A stretch of 64,000 nucleotides of DNA from Clarireedia homoeocarpa. Lineage: Eukaryota; Ascomycota; Leotiomycetes; Helotiales; Rutstroemiaceae. The stretch spans positions 434,001 through 498,000 of the forward strand of contig LNKV01000008.1 of NCBI GenBank assembly GCA_001465935.1. The letters are read 5' to 3'. Under the pieces are notes generated by a model, which searched no databases, was not told the DNA's origin, and saw only the letters and a program-made list of their open reading frames with translations. The position numbers and the translations under genes were made by a program. Every line of letters begins with the position of its first letter. Positions within the stretch are counted from its first letter, which is position 1. Below are positions 23,996 through 35,291 of this stretch, piece after piece.

Positions 23996-24793
23996 TTTGT
24001 TTTCCTTTATCCTCTTCCCTTTCTCTGTTTTCTTTTCGTACTTTTCCCTTCTTTGCTTTCTCCTTGATGTTTATCTTCCCAGCAGTTATTATTCCTCCGG
24101 AAATAGCCTCAAGTCGATCTTCGAGATCTTCGTTGATAGAGGGACAAGATGATTATAAAAGAACAACTAAGCTTAACTTAAGTATCTTCAAGAAGGCTGA
24201 AGTGGGGTCAAGTGGATATTTATCTATCTCGAAGGCTGGGTACAGTTGTTCATGTATGTATGTTTCAGAAGAAGTGACGATACAAATGCCATTATATCAC
24301 AGTGCGTTGACCGAGTATATATACTAAGGATATTCCTAAAATACATGATCCTCTCTCTTGTACGTGCGAGTGCCAATGTCTGAATGGTTGGCAATGACAT
24401 GAATCATTGGGCTGCGAGGTCCAAAATCTTGAATTGCGACCCTTTGAACCCTCGAAATTACTTTTGGTTGGCTAAGGTTAACGACAATGTCAACTTTTGC
24501 ACTTTTCCCAGCCGATCTTGGATGACGTATTATGTATCACGGATCATCATGTGTTTTAATTTATGGAGCCAATGAACTGTCAATGTTTCCCCAGCCACAA
24601 AATTTCCAAAAGAGTACCAAGTACGGCCTGTTGCAAGGGCGGTCTGTGGAAGGGTCTGCAGGGTCTTGGTTTTGAAAAAGCTTGGTTTTTGGCGTTGATA
24701 GGGTCTCGATGAATTTCATGTTTTTTCATGTAGGAACCAGTTGGCAATGTGTAACCGCCCTCGAAAATGCCACATATCTCACTTGACCTGAGG
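23996..24793. other. Intergenic region
   Basis: No coding frame with support. The first 150 bases upstream of the MARVEL gene are pyrimidine-rich in transcript sense. The remainder is the 3' flank of the homeodomain gene. Confidence 0.4.
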
Positions 24794-26935
24794 CTAGAGT
24801 AGCATATCATCACTCATGAAGGATGATCTGCTTGGTGTCGTACAATCATCCCCCAACAACATCATCTCGTAATGCCCATCTCCGTCAGCTAATATTAACT
24901 CACTATCACTCAACGTTTTGTCCTCTTCACCATCGCCTAATAAATCATCAAATTCGTCCTCCGAACATTCATCAACCCCATTTGAGAGTAAGCAATCAAA
25001 ATCCGACGATTCATCTCGTTCTTCATCACTGATCATCCACCGAAAGTCATCTTCTGATGCGGGATGCTTCGGTTCATCCGACCTATCGGCATAATCCAAT
25101 AAATCATGGTAGCCGTCTTCCTCGTTGAGAGCTATCGCGGAACTCGAAGTATTCATAGCTCGCCGCGCGGCAGATGGGCTGTACACATTTCTATGCATCA
25201 TTGTCCATAAACGTGACTGGATCACAGCTGCTAGTTTTGTTTCCGACCCAGATTTCGCACTGATTTTTGTGGCTGTGTCATGGTCGACAAACTCCGATGA
25301 ACCTAAACTTGTAAGGTGATCAAGCTTCTCCCGCAGACTTGGGCTCTGCGCGTACCGTGCGAAATGGGTAAAGGAATGAGTGATCCTCGGTAAGTATCTA
25401 GCATTATGTGCCATTGACTACTAGAGATCAGCATAGAGGACCACTTGGTGACTGTCAATTAACAACCTTCTTGAACCCGGGTGAAAACATCACAGGACAT
25501 AACGTGGCTAATGATGTTGTTGGAGGCTTATGTATTTGCACACCCTGGGGCATTATCTGGCGTGTTTGACGGTTCCCAATAAGGAGCTGCATTGCCGTAC
25601 GCACAAGGCTGTGGGATACGATTGGCTTGAGCTGAAAAAAAGTACTCTGCTCGGCAATATCCTGAAATGACAGTTGAGGAATACAACTCTGTGCCAGAGA
25701 TGTAGATGCGGTTCTATTTTTCGAGACTGAGTTCGCAAGAGCTTCGCTATCAACTTCAAGTAGTAATTCATTACCACATTCAGTGATCGAATACTGGCAG
25801 GCTTCATTGTCATAACTACCGTCGGAGAGACTTGCAAGCTTACGCTTCTGTCGTTTATGCCTTCTCGCACGATTGTCAAACCATGTTCTAATCTGCTCTT
25901 GATTGGCCAAATTAGCAGTCATCAAGGACCGAAAAGGTAATAATAGCTACTTGGTTCCAAACCCGTCCGTCGTGCCAGTTCTTCTCTGTCCTGTAACTGG
26001 GGCCTCTGTGAGTGTGGATGGTGCTCAACCCAGGTCATTAGTGTATCCAGAGCTTCTTTCGGAAGTGGTTGTCTTTTCAACAATTTTCCAGGAGGCGGCT
26101 TCGCAGAATTCAAAGATGTGACTGGGGAAGGAGTTGGTAATTTGGTGGGTGAAATTGAAAGTAGGATAGGAATAAATGAATTCACAGCTGTGGTCAGACG
26201 CTCTGTGCAGTGCATTAGAAGACCTGTCAAATCCTGATTAGCCTTGATATTTACACTTTCAGATGAACCGCAATCCGAATGTTGATGAACGTTGTAATCA
26301 CTTTGAAAATGATTGGGAGTTTCATTATGTTGGAATGATTTGGGCGAGTTCGTCAATATTTTCGAGATCTTTCCGTCCGTTACCCCAGCTTGAAAGTCGA
26401 ATCTTATTTGTAGTCGTTGAAACTCGACACGAGGAACGGCATCCGGTATCAAAACTTCATCATAGTTGACCGACCAGGGTTGCCGGTTAGAAGATGATGT
26501 ATGTAGCAACTGCGAATGTCGAAGAGCGATCAGGACCACCTTCTCTTTTTTGGATGAGTCTTCAAGATGGAGTACTGCGGATAGACCTAGCTGATCCCAC
26601 ATCTATCCTTGGTCAATCTAATAAATTGCAGCGCATGGGACATGACTAACCTCTAAGTTTCCCACTGCTTTGAAAATAGATTCGACCAGAGAATCAAAGT
26701 TGCTAGCGAGCACATCCACTCCATTCAGAGTGACCACACATTCTATACGACAGGACCTCCCACGGCACACCCATACTTCACCCGAAGATAATACTTCCAG
26801 ACATTGGGTGGTGGACAGAGTCTCAAGTTTTCGGGATGCCAACAGTACTTCCGCTTCTGACTCGACATGAAGTTGGATATTTTCTTGGGGATATGACAAA
26901 CATATTGGATCGAGCTTCAACATCCTCAAAGCCAT
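24794..26935 (-). CDS. TALE/KN-type homeodomain protein
   Basis: Nuclear DNA-binding protein by domain. Minus-strand exons 26935-26651, 26602-25951, 25897-25464 and 25417-24794 join in frame to 664 residues. The homeodomain (about 274-330) is rebuilt across the 53-base second intron: LPKEALDTLMTWVEHH, then QDREELARRTGLEP, then KQIRTWFDNRARRHKRQKR. Spacing from helix 1 to helix 2 fits the three-residue TALE loop. Asn51 is present, but position 53, nearly always Arg, reads Ala (WFDNRARR rather than WFxNxR). A basic tail follows. The last 150 residues are very acidic (SDEERDESSDFDC, SEDEFDDLLGDGEEDK), a plausible activation domain. The donor of the last intron is uncertain by one codon (25464 or 25467). 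The start ATG is the first in frame. Confidence 0.85.
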
Positions 26936-27935
26936 AACGACTTGGCTAGAATAAAAGTTTGCGTTCGTCGTGGTCCTCCGCTGGGTTGAGAGGATGACGA
27001 GGGGATATAATGTAATAAAAAACAGCGAATAAAAAAATCCAATGGGATAGAAATAGAAAAACAGATGAGAAGAGAAGAGAAGTTGAAGAGAATGAGATTC
27101 TCGAAATACTCCTGCCACGAAAAAAAAAAAGAAAGGAAGGAAGAAAACCCGAGCAGTATGGTTAGTCTAGATAGCACAATTTTCCTATCAAGGACGATGA
27201 AATCAATATCTCTTTCCATATGATTCGTGTAGCTTTTGAGAAGCTGGTTGACAGGATGGCCGGAAACATTTATTGAAGATATAATTGCTGTTGCAGTCCG
27301 GCGGGATGGATGAGGGAGAGATAAGAAAGACAAAAGTATTGCCGTGACATACCGCCTCATAGGGCTAATCAATTAATTGGTCCAAACTTGCATCGGGCAT
27401 CATCCTCGATCCTCCGCAATCGAATCCAGCAATCATAAGCAAGAACGAAGTATTCCAAGCGACGTACTTTCACGCGACGCCTATCAATTTGTGGCTTTCT
27501 CTCCGTTTCCTGTTCCCACCGTCACCACCAAAGCCTGTTCCCACCGTCACCACCAAAGCCAATTCGAAGACCTCAGCAACACCCAATTTGTCCAGTCTTA
27601 GGTCTGGACCCACACGACCCGGCTCACTAAGTAGGTTTTAGCACCTTTTACGCTCTTTCTACTCGTATCGGTCCCAAATGACGACTTTGATCGATCATTG
27701 TGCTCTCGTGCGCTGCCGGGCCGGTGCCGTTTGATCCATACATCCATACATCCCTCCAGCCCTCCAGCCCTCCAGCCCTCTATCCCTCTATCCCTCCAGC
27801 CATACATCCCCCACCTGGCCCGCTCGAGCAAAAGCAAGATACACCTACAAAGTACTAATCTTGTTAGCAGGTAATACCACACATATATCTTTGACCTACC
27901 CACCCACCCACCCACCCACAAAGGACCTTGCGAAG
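26936..27935. other. Intergenic region between divergent genes, with small tandem repeats
   Basis: At 27509-27558 a 25-base unit (cctgttcccaccgtcaccac plus caaag) occurs twice in perfect tandem. At about 27733-27815 catacatccatacatccctc runs into repeated ccctccag/ccctctat units. The interval separates the homeodomain gene from the TDT transporter and should contain both promoters. No gene seen. Confidence 0.55.
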
Positions 27936-28136
27936 ATGGCTTTGAGCAATGTTGGATCCATCGTCCTCCAAATCCTTATCTTTCTTACCACTCTGGTCAA
28001 CTTCACCTATACTCTCACCACACTCGGTCCTTTCTTTCTCCTATTCCTCTACGCCATCTCCAAGATCTTCGCGACTCCTCCCGAGGACGGTATCCTTAAA
28101 CAATGTCAACTGCGACATCTATACCACGACGGATGA
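27936..28136 (+). CDS. Possible upstream ORF or alternative first exon of the TDT gene
   Basis: A 66-codon frame starting with an ATG in good context (aagATGg) encodes MALSNVGSIVLQILIFLTTL followed by a second hydrophobic stretch, then ATPPEDG. Unspliced, it stops at 28136, overlapping the main TDT start (28103) by 34 bases in another frame. A GT at 28090 and an AG at 28150-28151 would splice it in frame into the TDT protein at residue 17. Either it is an overlapping regulatory uORF, a tiny two-span protein, or an alternative first exon. Nothing here proves translation. Confidence 0.35.
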   Translation: MALSNVGSIVLQILIFLTTLVNFTYTLTTLGPFFLLFLYAISKIFATPPEDGILKQCQLRHLYHDG

Positions 28137-29994
28137 ATCGCGAGGCTGCAGAGAATGGTTATGAATCACCAATATCCGAAGATTTTGAAAAGCAACCCCC
28201 TTCCTCATGGAACAATAATAATACAACATTTGAGAGGAATAGAAAGGGAAAGCGTGGATTGAGCAATGGCCACGCGGAAGGGCAAGGACATCGCCAGAGT
28301 GGAGTAGAAAAAGATGGAGATGACAGTAATAAATCAGATGCGGACAATCAAGACGACGACGAGCGAACAGTGGATGGGGACGACCGGCAGACAGATGAAG
28401 AGGGAACTGCTCCAGTCAGGGTATCTATTCGCGATCGAATATGCTGTATCAAATGGTCATGGTTTACGTTAACAATGGCTACTGGAGGTGTTGCGAATGT
28501 ACTATATTCTAGTATGTTGCGTTTGCGCCCGTTTCGGTGAAACAGAGGTTCTAATAGGTTTCGCAGTACCGTATCGCTCAAGGTGGTTAGAAATCCTTGG
28601 GGTTATAGTTATGCTATTGAACATCGTATTCTTCATAGCCATATGTACACTCACGTTCCTGCGTTTTAAATGGCGTCCCGGAAGCTTTTTCAAATCCATT
28701 CTGAGTGAATCCGAAGCCTTATTCGTACCCACTTGTGTATGTTCAACTTATCATTCCTAAAGATCTTTGCTAACTGGCTATGTCTCAAGATTATATCGTA
28801 TGTACTTCGGCCACGATTTGTTAACAAAACTAATAAAACTAATGAAACGCAGAGTTGGAACCATCTTAACAAACATCGCTCAATATGGAGTATCTAATAC
28901 GGGTCTTTGGCTTCAAACTACAATGCAGGTCTGTTTCTGGGCATATGCATCCTTAAGCGCTTTGTCGAGCGCAGCAATTTACCTCATGCTCTGGTCTACA
29001 GTGTAAGCATGCTATTCAAGCTTGTTGCCAAATACTAATATCTCGAAGTTCATTCCCAGTACATAAAATGACACCAATTTGGACTTTCCCTGCGTACCCG
29101 TTACTTTTAGTTGGACCCGTTGCATCGGGACTTCTTTCAGCATTACCTGATACGGCCTCTGCTGATCGGATCAATGCAACTGCTATTGCATTTGGAGCTA
29201 TCTGCTTCCAAGGAATCGGATTCCTCTTGAGTCTCATGATCTACAGTGCTTTCATCTATCGATTAATGACCCAAAAGCTTCCACGTGAGACCACACGACC
29301 TGGCATGGTATGCTACCTTATCCCCATATTTATGAGATCACCGACTAACCCTCACTCCAGTTCGTGTCCGTTGGTCCGTCCGGATTCACCATCACTGCCA
29401 TTGTTGGACTTGGCAGCTCGATTAGCAAAGTAATGCCTAATGGGTACATGGGCGATATTCACGGTCCTCTCACCTTAAAGTTACTCGCAAATATGACTGG
29501 ACTATTCCTATGGGGTTTAAGTCTTTGGTTTTTCCTCATCAGCGTAGCTGCTCATTGGCAGGTTATGCAACCTCATCATCCAGAAAATCATATTCAATTT
29601 GATATGACTTGGTATGTTTCATTCCCACATTGTTCCTTATCCCACTTCGCTTCCGTCCCCTATTCACTACATATCCACTCATTCATATTACCTTTCAACC
29701 TATGCTTCAATCTTTCCCTTCATACTAACAACTATTAGGAATTCATTTGTCTTCCCTAACACTGCTCTGATCACCGCAACTGCCCAAATCGGCTCCGCAT
29801 TTGATTCAAAGGCCATTCGAATCTTCGGTACAGTTAAATCTGTCATACTAGTCGTTGCATGGTTGGGAGTACTGTTCATGATGGTTAGAGCACTGGTTTT
29901 GAAAAGATTACTCTGGCCAGGTGATGTCGATAATAAGCATACTAGGAGAGAAGGGCTGGTGTGGGTGAAGCCTGCGAGGAATGCGCAAGAGTAG
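28103..29994 (+). CDS. TDT-family transporter (malic acid/C4-dicarboxylate or sulfite type)
   Basis: Plasma-membrane anion transporter of the tellurite-resistance/dicarboxylate transporter family, which includes fission yeast Mae1 and budding yeast Ssu1. Exons 28103-28511, 28567-28736, 28790-28797, 28853-29002, 29049-29307, 29361-29611 and 29739-29994 join in frame to 500 residues. The third exon is only 8 bases (attatatc), flanked by ordinary 53- and 55-base introns, and restores FVPTCIISVGTILTNIAQYG. The first ~110 residues are a hydrophilic acidic extension. The core starts with WFTLTMATGGVANVLYSIPYR and continues with MTPIWTFPAYPLLLVGPV, FVSVGPSGFTITAIVGLG and SFVFPNTALITATAQIG, about ten helices. 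MATGGVxNxLYxIPYR looks closer to Mae1 than to Ssu1, but the substrate is inference. Confidence 0.9.
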
Positions 29995-30847
29995 AGAGAG
30001 GTGACAATTGTTGGATACCATGTATTCGATGGAGATGAGACAATGCAGTGTATATCTGTAGCGCGATCGTAATTGCGGCGCCGGAGAGTTTGTATATTGC
30101 TGTACGGTATGTAGATTGTATATACTCGAACTAGATAGTGATGCGACGATATATTTGCGCTATGATTTCCGCGGTATCTATCTATCAGTTTATTTGTTTA
30201 TCAATTCATTCTATCACTGTATTGTATAAATCTCTCCTCTCTGCTGCAGAACCAAGTAGTTGACATTGACACTTACAAGTCAATGAATTGAACAATAAAA
30301 ACTTTGTAACATCACAAATTGTCTCGAATATTTGTTCGATAACATTCCGACTCTCCTCTGTCTCGAGAGAGCCCCTTTCGATTTCCCCAATGTCTATCTG
30401 CCAAAACAACCCGGTATAAGAGAGTACGGAATAAGCATCCAAGACCAAGGCACGGAATAGGCATCTCCCATCTTGTACCCCGATAAGTGCTGCATCTACA
30501 GGCATATTGATAGTGTTTCGGCAGGGGCTTACAATGTTTTTATTCGGCAATGCTGTTGCGTCGCTTACGGTTTGAGGGTTTTGCGAGCAGAAAACGTGGC
30601 TGGTTACGTTGTTTTGGATGAATTTATGTAGGTACAGTACGTCACTCGGTAATATGCTGTTTGAGGGGTTGGAAGATGTATATATAAATAAGGGAAGTAG
30701 ATGGCGAGTTGGAGGAAAGAGTGAGTAGAATATTTAAAAGACTTCTTTTTCCATTTCCGAGTTTTGTTGAAAAGGAGAATTAGTTTGATTCTCTTCTGTT
30801 GCGTTTGCGTGTATAAACGAACGAAGGAAAGAAAGGAAGAAGCAAAA
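29995..30847. other. Intergenic region
   Basis: 3' flank of the TDT gene and 5' flank of the amidohydrolase. The minus-strand frame at 30206-30550 shows no domain and is not called. The last 60 bases before 30848 are purine-rich (cgaaggaaagaaaggaagaa). Confidence 0.4.
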
Positions 30848-32284
30848 ATGGTTAAAAGAAACCTCAACATGGAAGCAACTCTGCTTCCTCCCAACCCTTC
30901 TTCATCCTCCTCACCTCGCCCCGCCGTCCCCTCCCACCATCCCACCACACCCTACTGGATCCACACCACCACCCTCTTCAACAGCAAAACCCTCACCTTC
31001 GACCGCAACATCTCCCTTCTCATCTCCCCCCAATCCGGCCTCACCCTCCAAACTCTCACCCGCCCCACCGCCTCCATCCCCCACCTCCAACCCTCCGACC
31101 TCGACCTCACCCCCTACACCATCATCCCCGGCCTCACCGACGCCCACACCCACATTTTCCTGCACGCCTACCGTCGCGTCTTATCCCTCTCCCAAGAACG
31201 CGACGAATCTATCGTCGCGCGCACCCTCCGCGCTTCCATCCACTGTCGGCTCGCCCTCCTCGCCGGCTACACCACGTATCGGGATCTCGGCACCGAAGGC
31301 TGTGGCAGCGCGGACCTGGGGGTCCGGGATAGTATCAATCGGGGGCTGATCCCTGGACCGCGATTATTCGTCGCGACGGAGCCGCTGGCGAGTTCGGGGA
31401 GTTATGAAATTCGTCAGGAGAATGCCCTGGGCGGGACGCGGGTGCCGCGCTTGAGCGATCCGTGTGATGGGGAAGAGGGCTGTCGGGCGGGGGTTAGGAG
31501 ACGCATTGGGGCAGGGGCGGATGTGGTGAAAGTGTATGCGGAGTATAGGAGACGGGAGCTGCGGTGGCCGAAGCCGGCGTGGAAGGGGGCGGAGGATATC
31601 GAGTTTCCGCCGGTGAGAGAGGGGAAGGAGGATATTCTGCATGGGAAAAGGCAGCGGAATCCGAATTCAGTGATGTGGAGTCAGGGCGAGATGGACGTGA
31701 TGGTAGAGGAGGCGACGAGAGCAAAAGCGCCGGTGGCGGCGCATGCGAGTACAGAGGAGGCGATCGTGATGGCGTGTAGAGCGGGAGTGACGAGCGTGGA
31801 GCATGGGTTTGGGGGGACGGAGAAAGCGTTGGATGTTATGAAGGAATGTGGGACGATTTTTGTGCCGACGCTGTGTGTGGCGGAGGCGGAGTTAGGGACG
31901 GAGAGTGAGGAATTGAGGTGGGCGATGGGGTTCACGATGAGGGCGTGGGAGAAGGGGGTGAGGTTGGCGTGTGGAGGGGATACGGGGGCAGCGCCGCATG
32001 GGGAGAATGCGAGAGAGTTGGAGTTGATGGTTAAGGCAGGGGTGCCGGTGGTGGAGGTACTGAGGGCGGCGACATTGGGAGGGTGGGAGGCATGTGGAGG
32101 TGAGTGGTGTGGACATGATTTTGGATGGTTGGGGGAGGGTTGGGTTGCGGATCTGGTGGCACTGGATGGGGATTTAGAGAAAGAGGGGTTGGAGGGGGTT
32201 ATTAGGAAGGTTCGGTATGTAGTGAAGGATGGGAGGGTGGCAGTTGCTGATGGGAAGATTGTTGAGTTGCCATATGCTGGTTGA
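30848..32284 (+). CDS. Amidohydrolase (imidazolonepropionase/prolidase-like)
   Basis: Metal-dependent hydrolase of the amidohydrolase superfamily, 478 residues in one exon, starting at the ATG at 30848. Metal-site residues are all visible: HxH in GLTDAHTHIF, the bridging Lys in ADVVKVYAEY, His in AAHAS, His in VEHGFG and Asp in ACGGDTGA. The frame ends with the usual small beta domain (DLVALDGD, VRYVVKDGRVAV). The layout resembles bacterial Xaa-Pro dipeptidase-type and imidazolonepropionase-like proteins common in fungi, so hydrolysis of a cyclic or peptide amide bond is likely but the substrate is unknown. Lack of introns and a striking switch from C-ending codons (first third) to G-ending codons (rest) set it apart; bacterial origin is possible but not shown. 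Confidence 0.92.
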   Translation: MVKRNLNMEATLLPPNPSSSSSPRPAVPSHHPTTPYWIHTTTLFNSKTLTFDRNISLLISPQSGLTLQTLTRPTASIPHLQPSDLDLTPYTIIPGLTDAHTHIFLHAYRRVLSLSQERDESIVARTLRASIHCRLALLAGYTTYRDLGTEGCGSADLGVRDSINRGLIPGPRLFVATEPLASSGSYEIRQENALGGTRVPRLSDPCDGEEGCRAGVRRRIGAGADVVKVYAEYRRRELRWPKPAWKGAEDIEFPPVREGKEDILHGKRQRNPNSVMWSQGEMDVMVEEATRAKAPVAAHASTEEAIVMACRAGVTSVEHGFGGTEKALDVMKECGTIFVPTLCVAEAELGTESEELRWAMGFTMRAWEKGVRLACGGDTGAAPHGENARELELMVKAGVPVVEVLRAATLGGWEACGGEWCGHDFGWLGEGWVADLVALDGDLEKEGLEGVIRKVRYVVKDGRVAVADGKIVELPYAG

Positions 32285-32699
32285 GTGAGTCACGTTTGAG
32301 GATTCTTTGGGTTGTAGCTGGATGAGCAGTATGGCGCCTAACAGGAACATCAATCATATATGAGTTGGAATCAATGATTCTTTGTTGCAAAAGGAAGTAT
32401 CACCTGCGCATGGATTTTTTGAGAATGCTTTCATGTAATATTATTAGTGTCTAGATTCTATCTTTAATTTCTATACATGCAATACCTGCTGGATATAAAG
32501 TAGACGTTGCCATTCAGGATGCCAACCCATGTTTATAATTCCTGCAGAATGCCCACCGTCCAGATGTATCATACCAGACCCTCAATCATGCTTGTTCTCG
32601 TTCCATGCACACTCATCCTCATTCTTATATCAATTAACACATATAGTCCACTTTCACTCGTTCTTTTCTGCTTCTCCCACTTTTCTCTGCGCCCGCTCC
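32285..32699. other. Intergenic region between convergent genes
   Basis: Short AT-rich interval between the amidohydrolase and GT2 stop codons. It should hold both 3' ends. No gene or strong repeat. Confidence 0.4.
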
Positions 32700-35291
32700 T
32701 TAAATACTAACAAAAAATGCCCCAACAAATACGAAGCACGTAAACGCTGTAATAAACGTATACTGGAACTCATGGAAGAAGGTCTTCTTCGCATATCTCT
32801 GTTTCTTCCACTCCTCCTTTGGTCTCGCAATCCCAGTCTTCGGGTCCCTATCCAACAATTCTTCTCTCTCCGGCATATTCGGTGGCCAAATCGCATATCT
32901 AATCGGCTCAAAGCACGCCGTCAGACACATCATCCACAGCATTGGCGGCCAACAGGCATGCGTAAGGAGATACACCAATTTCTTCTTCAAAGTATTATTT
33001 GAGGAGTCGAGAAGACCGTTAACGGTGGAGAGAGTAACAGCCGCGATAACGAAGAGAATGTAGAGGAGATGCATGTAGCAGCCGCAGTCCCAGAGAACGA
33101 CCCAAAGACGACGGAAGAGGCCAGAGCGGGTTTTTGGGTCGCGTTCATTGAGCTCGGATTTGATACTTCCGGAGGAAGAGAAGGCCATTGCTTTGCCGCC
33201 GAGCCAGGAGGGGAGAATGAATGATCGGATGATGGTCTTGGCATGGAAGGGAGCCATCCACATTTGGGCGCCGCTATCGCGTTGAGCAAGACGGTACCCG
33301 GAGGGAATGTAGGTGATCCATTCATTAAGGCGTGTGAGGACGAGCGAAGCAAAGCAGAAGCGGATCTGCCATTTCAGTTGGTCATTGCTGGAGTAGGCGA
33401 CTAGTTGACCCCCAGAGATAAGGACAATAGGGATGGTGAGGAGGGCGATGACAAGGAAAATCTTAAAGAATGCGTCGATGGCGAAAACAAATGCTGAGAG
33501 ACGGGCGAAGAAACCCATTCCCTTGACAAGGGGACCCCAGAGACAGAAACGGAGCTTAAGGGCGGTTTGAAGCGTACCGAGAGTCCAACGAGTTCGTTGC
33601 TTGAGATGACCGATGATGGTGTCAGGAACGGTACCAAATTGGAGACCCTCATGGCAGAAGGCGGTTTTCCATCCAGCACCAAGAAGAAGAGATGAGGTGA
33701 AAGTGTCTTCAGCAAGAGATCCAACGGGCCATCCTCCGATGTCATCGAGTGCAGAGCGACGAATTGCGTAGCCTGAACCGGTACACCAGGCGACACCATT
33801 AGCATCTTTTGTAGGCTCCATGACGTGAACGAATGCATCGAGGGATTGACAAAGAGGATCATTTTCAGGGACATTGTAGAACAACTAACTACTGTCAGTA
33901 TATCATTCGTTCTTTCGAGCTTCAAATCAGATGAAAACATACCTGTGGAGGACAAACAAGCGCCATTTTCTCATCAATAACCATATGGGCAATAATAGCT
34001 CTCAACCAATCCGGCTCAGGAATCATATCAGCATCCAAAGCGGCGATGAATTCAGCTTCTCTGCCTTCCAAGTTCGTAACATAATTGGTACCGCCAGTAA
34101 GATTTCCAGCCTTGAAATGATGAGGAACACCCTTGATCTTGATACGAGCATAGTAATAAACATTAGGATAATCAAGACTCAGATCATTAACTGCCTTTTC
34201 GAGTTCAGCATCTTTACCATCATCGAGGACCACCACACGGAACCGATCTTGTGGGTACTGTTGCAAGGTGGGATGTTAGTTCTTGGCATTTTACCTGGCA
34301 CCGTGCAGGACTACTTACGTCGACAGCAGCAGCAGCTCTGGTGGTATCGAGAACAACATCAACATCTTCTCCACAGCAAGTAATGAAAACATCAACAGTA
34401 GGAACCTCATCGCCACGAATGCGCAACTTGGGACGCGAACGACCGCGGATTGATAACATCTGGTACAGTTGGTGGAGTAGAGCGGGACCTAATTCAATGT
34501 TACATTAGTTGGGGTTCTTGGCGATGAAATGTGCGTAAACTCCGAATATTGCCAAGAAATAGTGGATGAAATCTGATTCTCCGCTCGCTTGAACATCGTA
34601 GAATGTCATCCGCCACGGGGTGCAAGAAAACTTTAAACTTACATGCAACGCAACCTTCGGCTGTGATAAATAGCCATGCCATAATGTAGACTTTGCCGTA
34701 CGCTCGCTGAGCATCAATTGTGCAGTGGATTCGATACGAATAATACAGAAAGTAAGAGCCGCATGCCAAGAACGTAAATAGTGGTGATAGTCGATACATG
34801 TTTCTTTTCCACCGAGGTAGGAATGCCACATCGTCGTGCTTGTCCAATGTTTCGATAACGAATGTACTTGGATCATATTTCCTGTCGAAAGTATTAAAGT
34901 GTCGAACTTTTCGGAGAGATGAAGGATCTTCTTTCTTCAAGTCATCGCTACCAACATCCTCCTCCATCAAAGCCGGAGTCGGACATGCTGTTGCTTCATC
35001 ATAGGTCGAGGCTTCGGAGAATGAATTATGGTGGTGGGATGGCCGTTGCCCTGGGATAGGTGTGACTGAACCAGGTGTCTGAGCTCCAGTTAGGAGGGTC
35101 GTAGAACTGTAATTATTAAGCAGATAGGTAGACGATGTCAATGTCGATGGTCTACTGTTGACTCCGAGATCGAATGAGGTAAGAGAAGGGTTGGGATGAT
35201 TCCAAGCAGGCGAAGGAGGCTGAGGGATAGCTTCAAATTCACCAAGCTCTTCGCTCCCATTCTGCCTCGCTCTCTCCGGAAACTGTATCAT
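32700..35291 (-). CDS. Glycosyltransferase family 2, cellulose/chitin-synthase-like membrane protein
   Basis: Processive-type GT2 enzyme in the membrane. Minus-strand exons 35291-34643, 34488-34319, 34257-33943 and 33884-32700 join in frame to 772 residues. After a disordered N-terminus of ~150 residues come two membrane segments, then the catalytic domain: DD in VVVLDDG (about 285-286), DxD in AALDADMIP (348-350), the third acidic motif AEDTF (436-440, usually TED) and QRTRW (474-478). About four further membrane helices follow. The architecture matches the fungal type-2 glycosyltransferases described as required for hyphal extension and host colonisation in Zymoseptoria and Fusarium (FgGT2/ZtGT2). 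That correspondence is from memory and needs alignment. The product polysaccharide is not known. Confidence 0.92.

Noticed and set aside
30206..30550. 114-codon minus-strand frame
   Set aside because: No motif, no supporting splice sites, sits in the flank between two well-supported genes.
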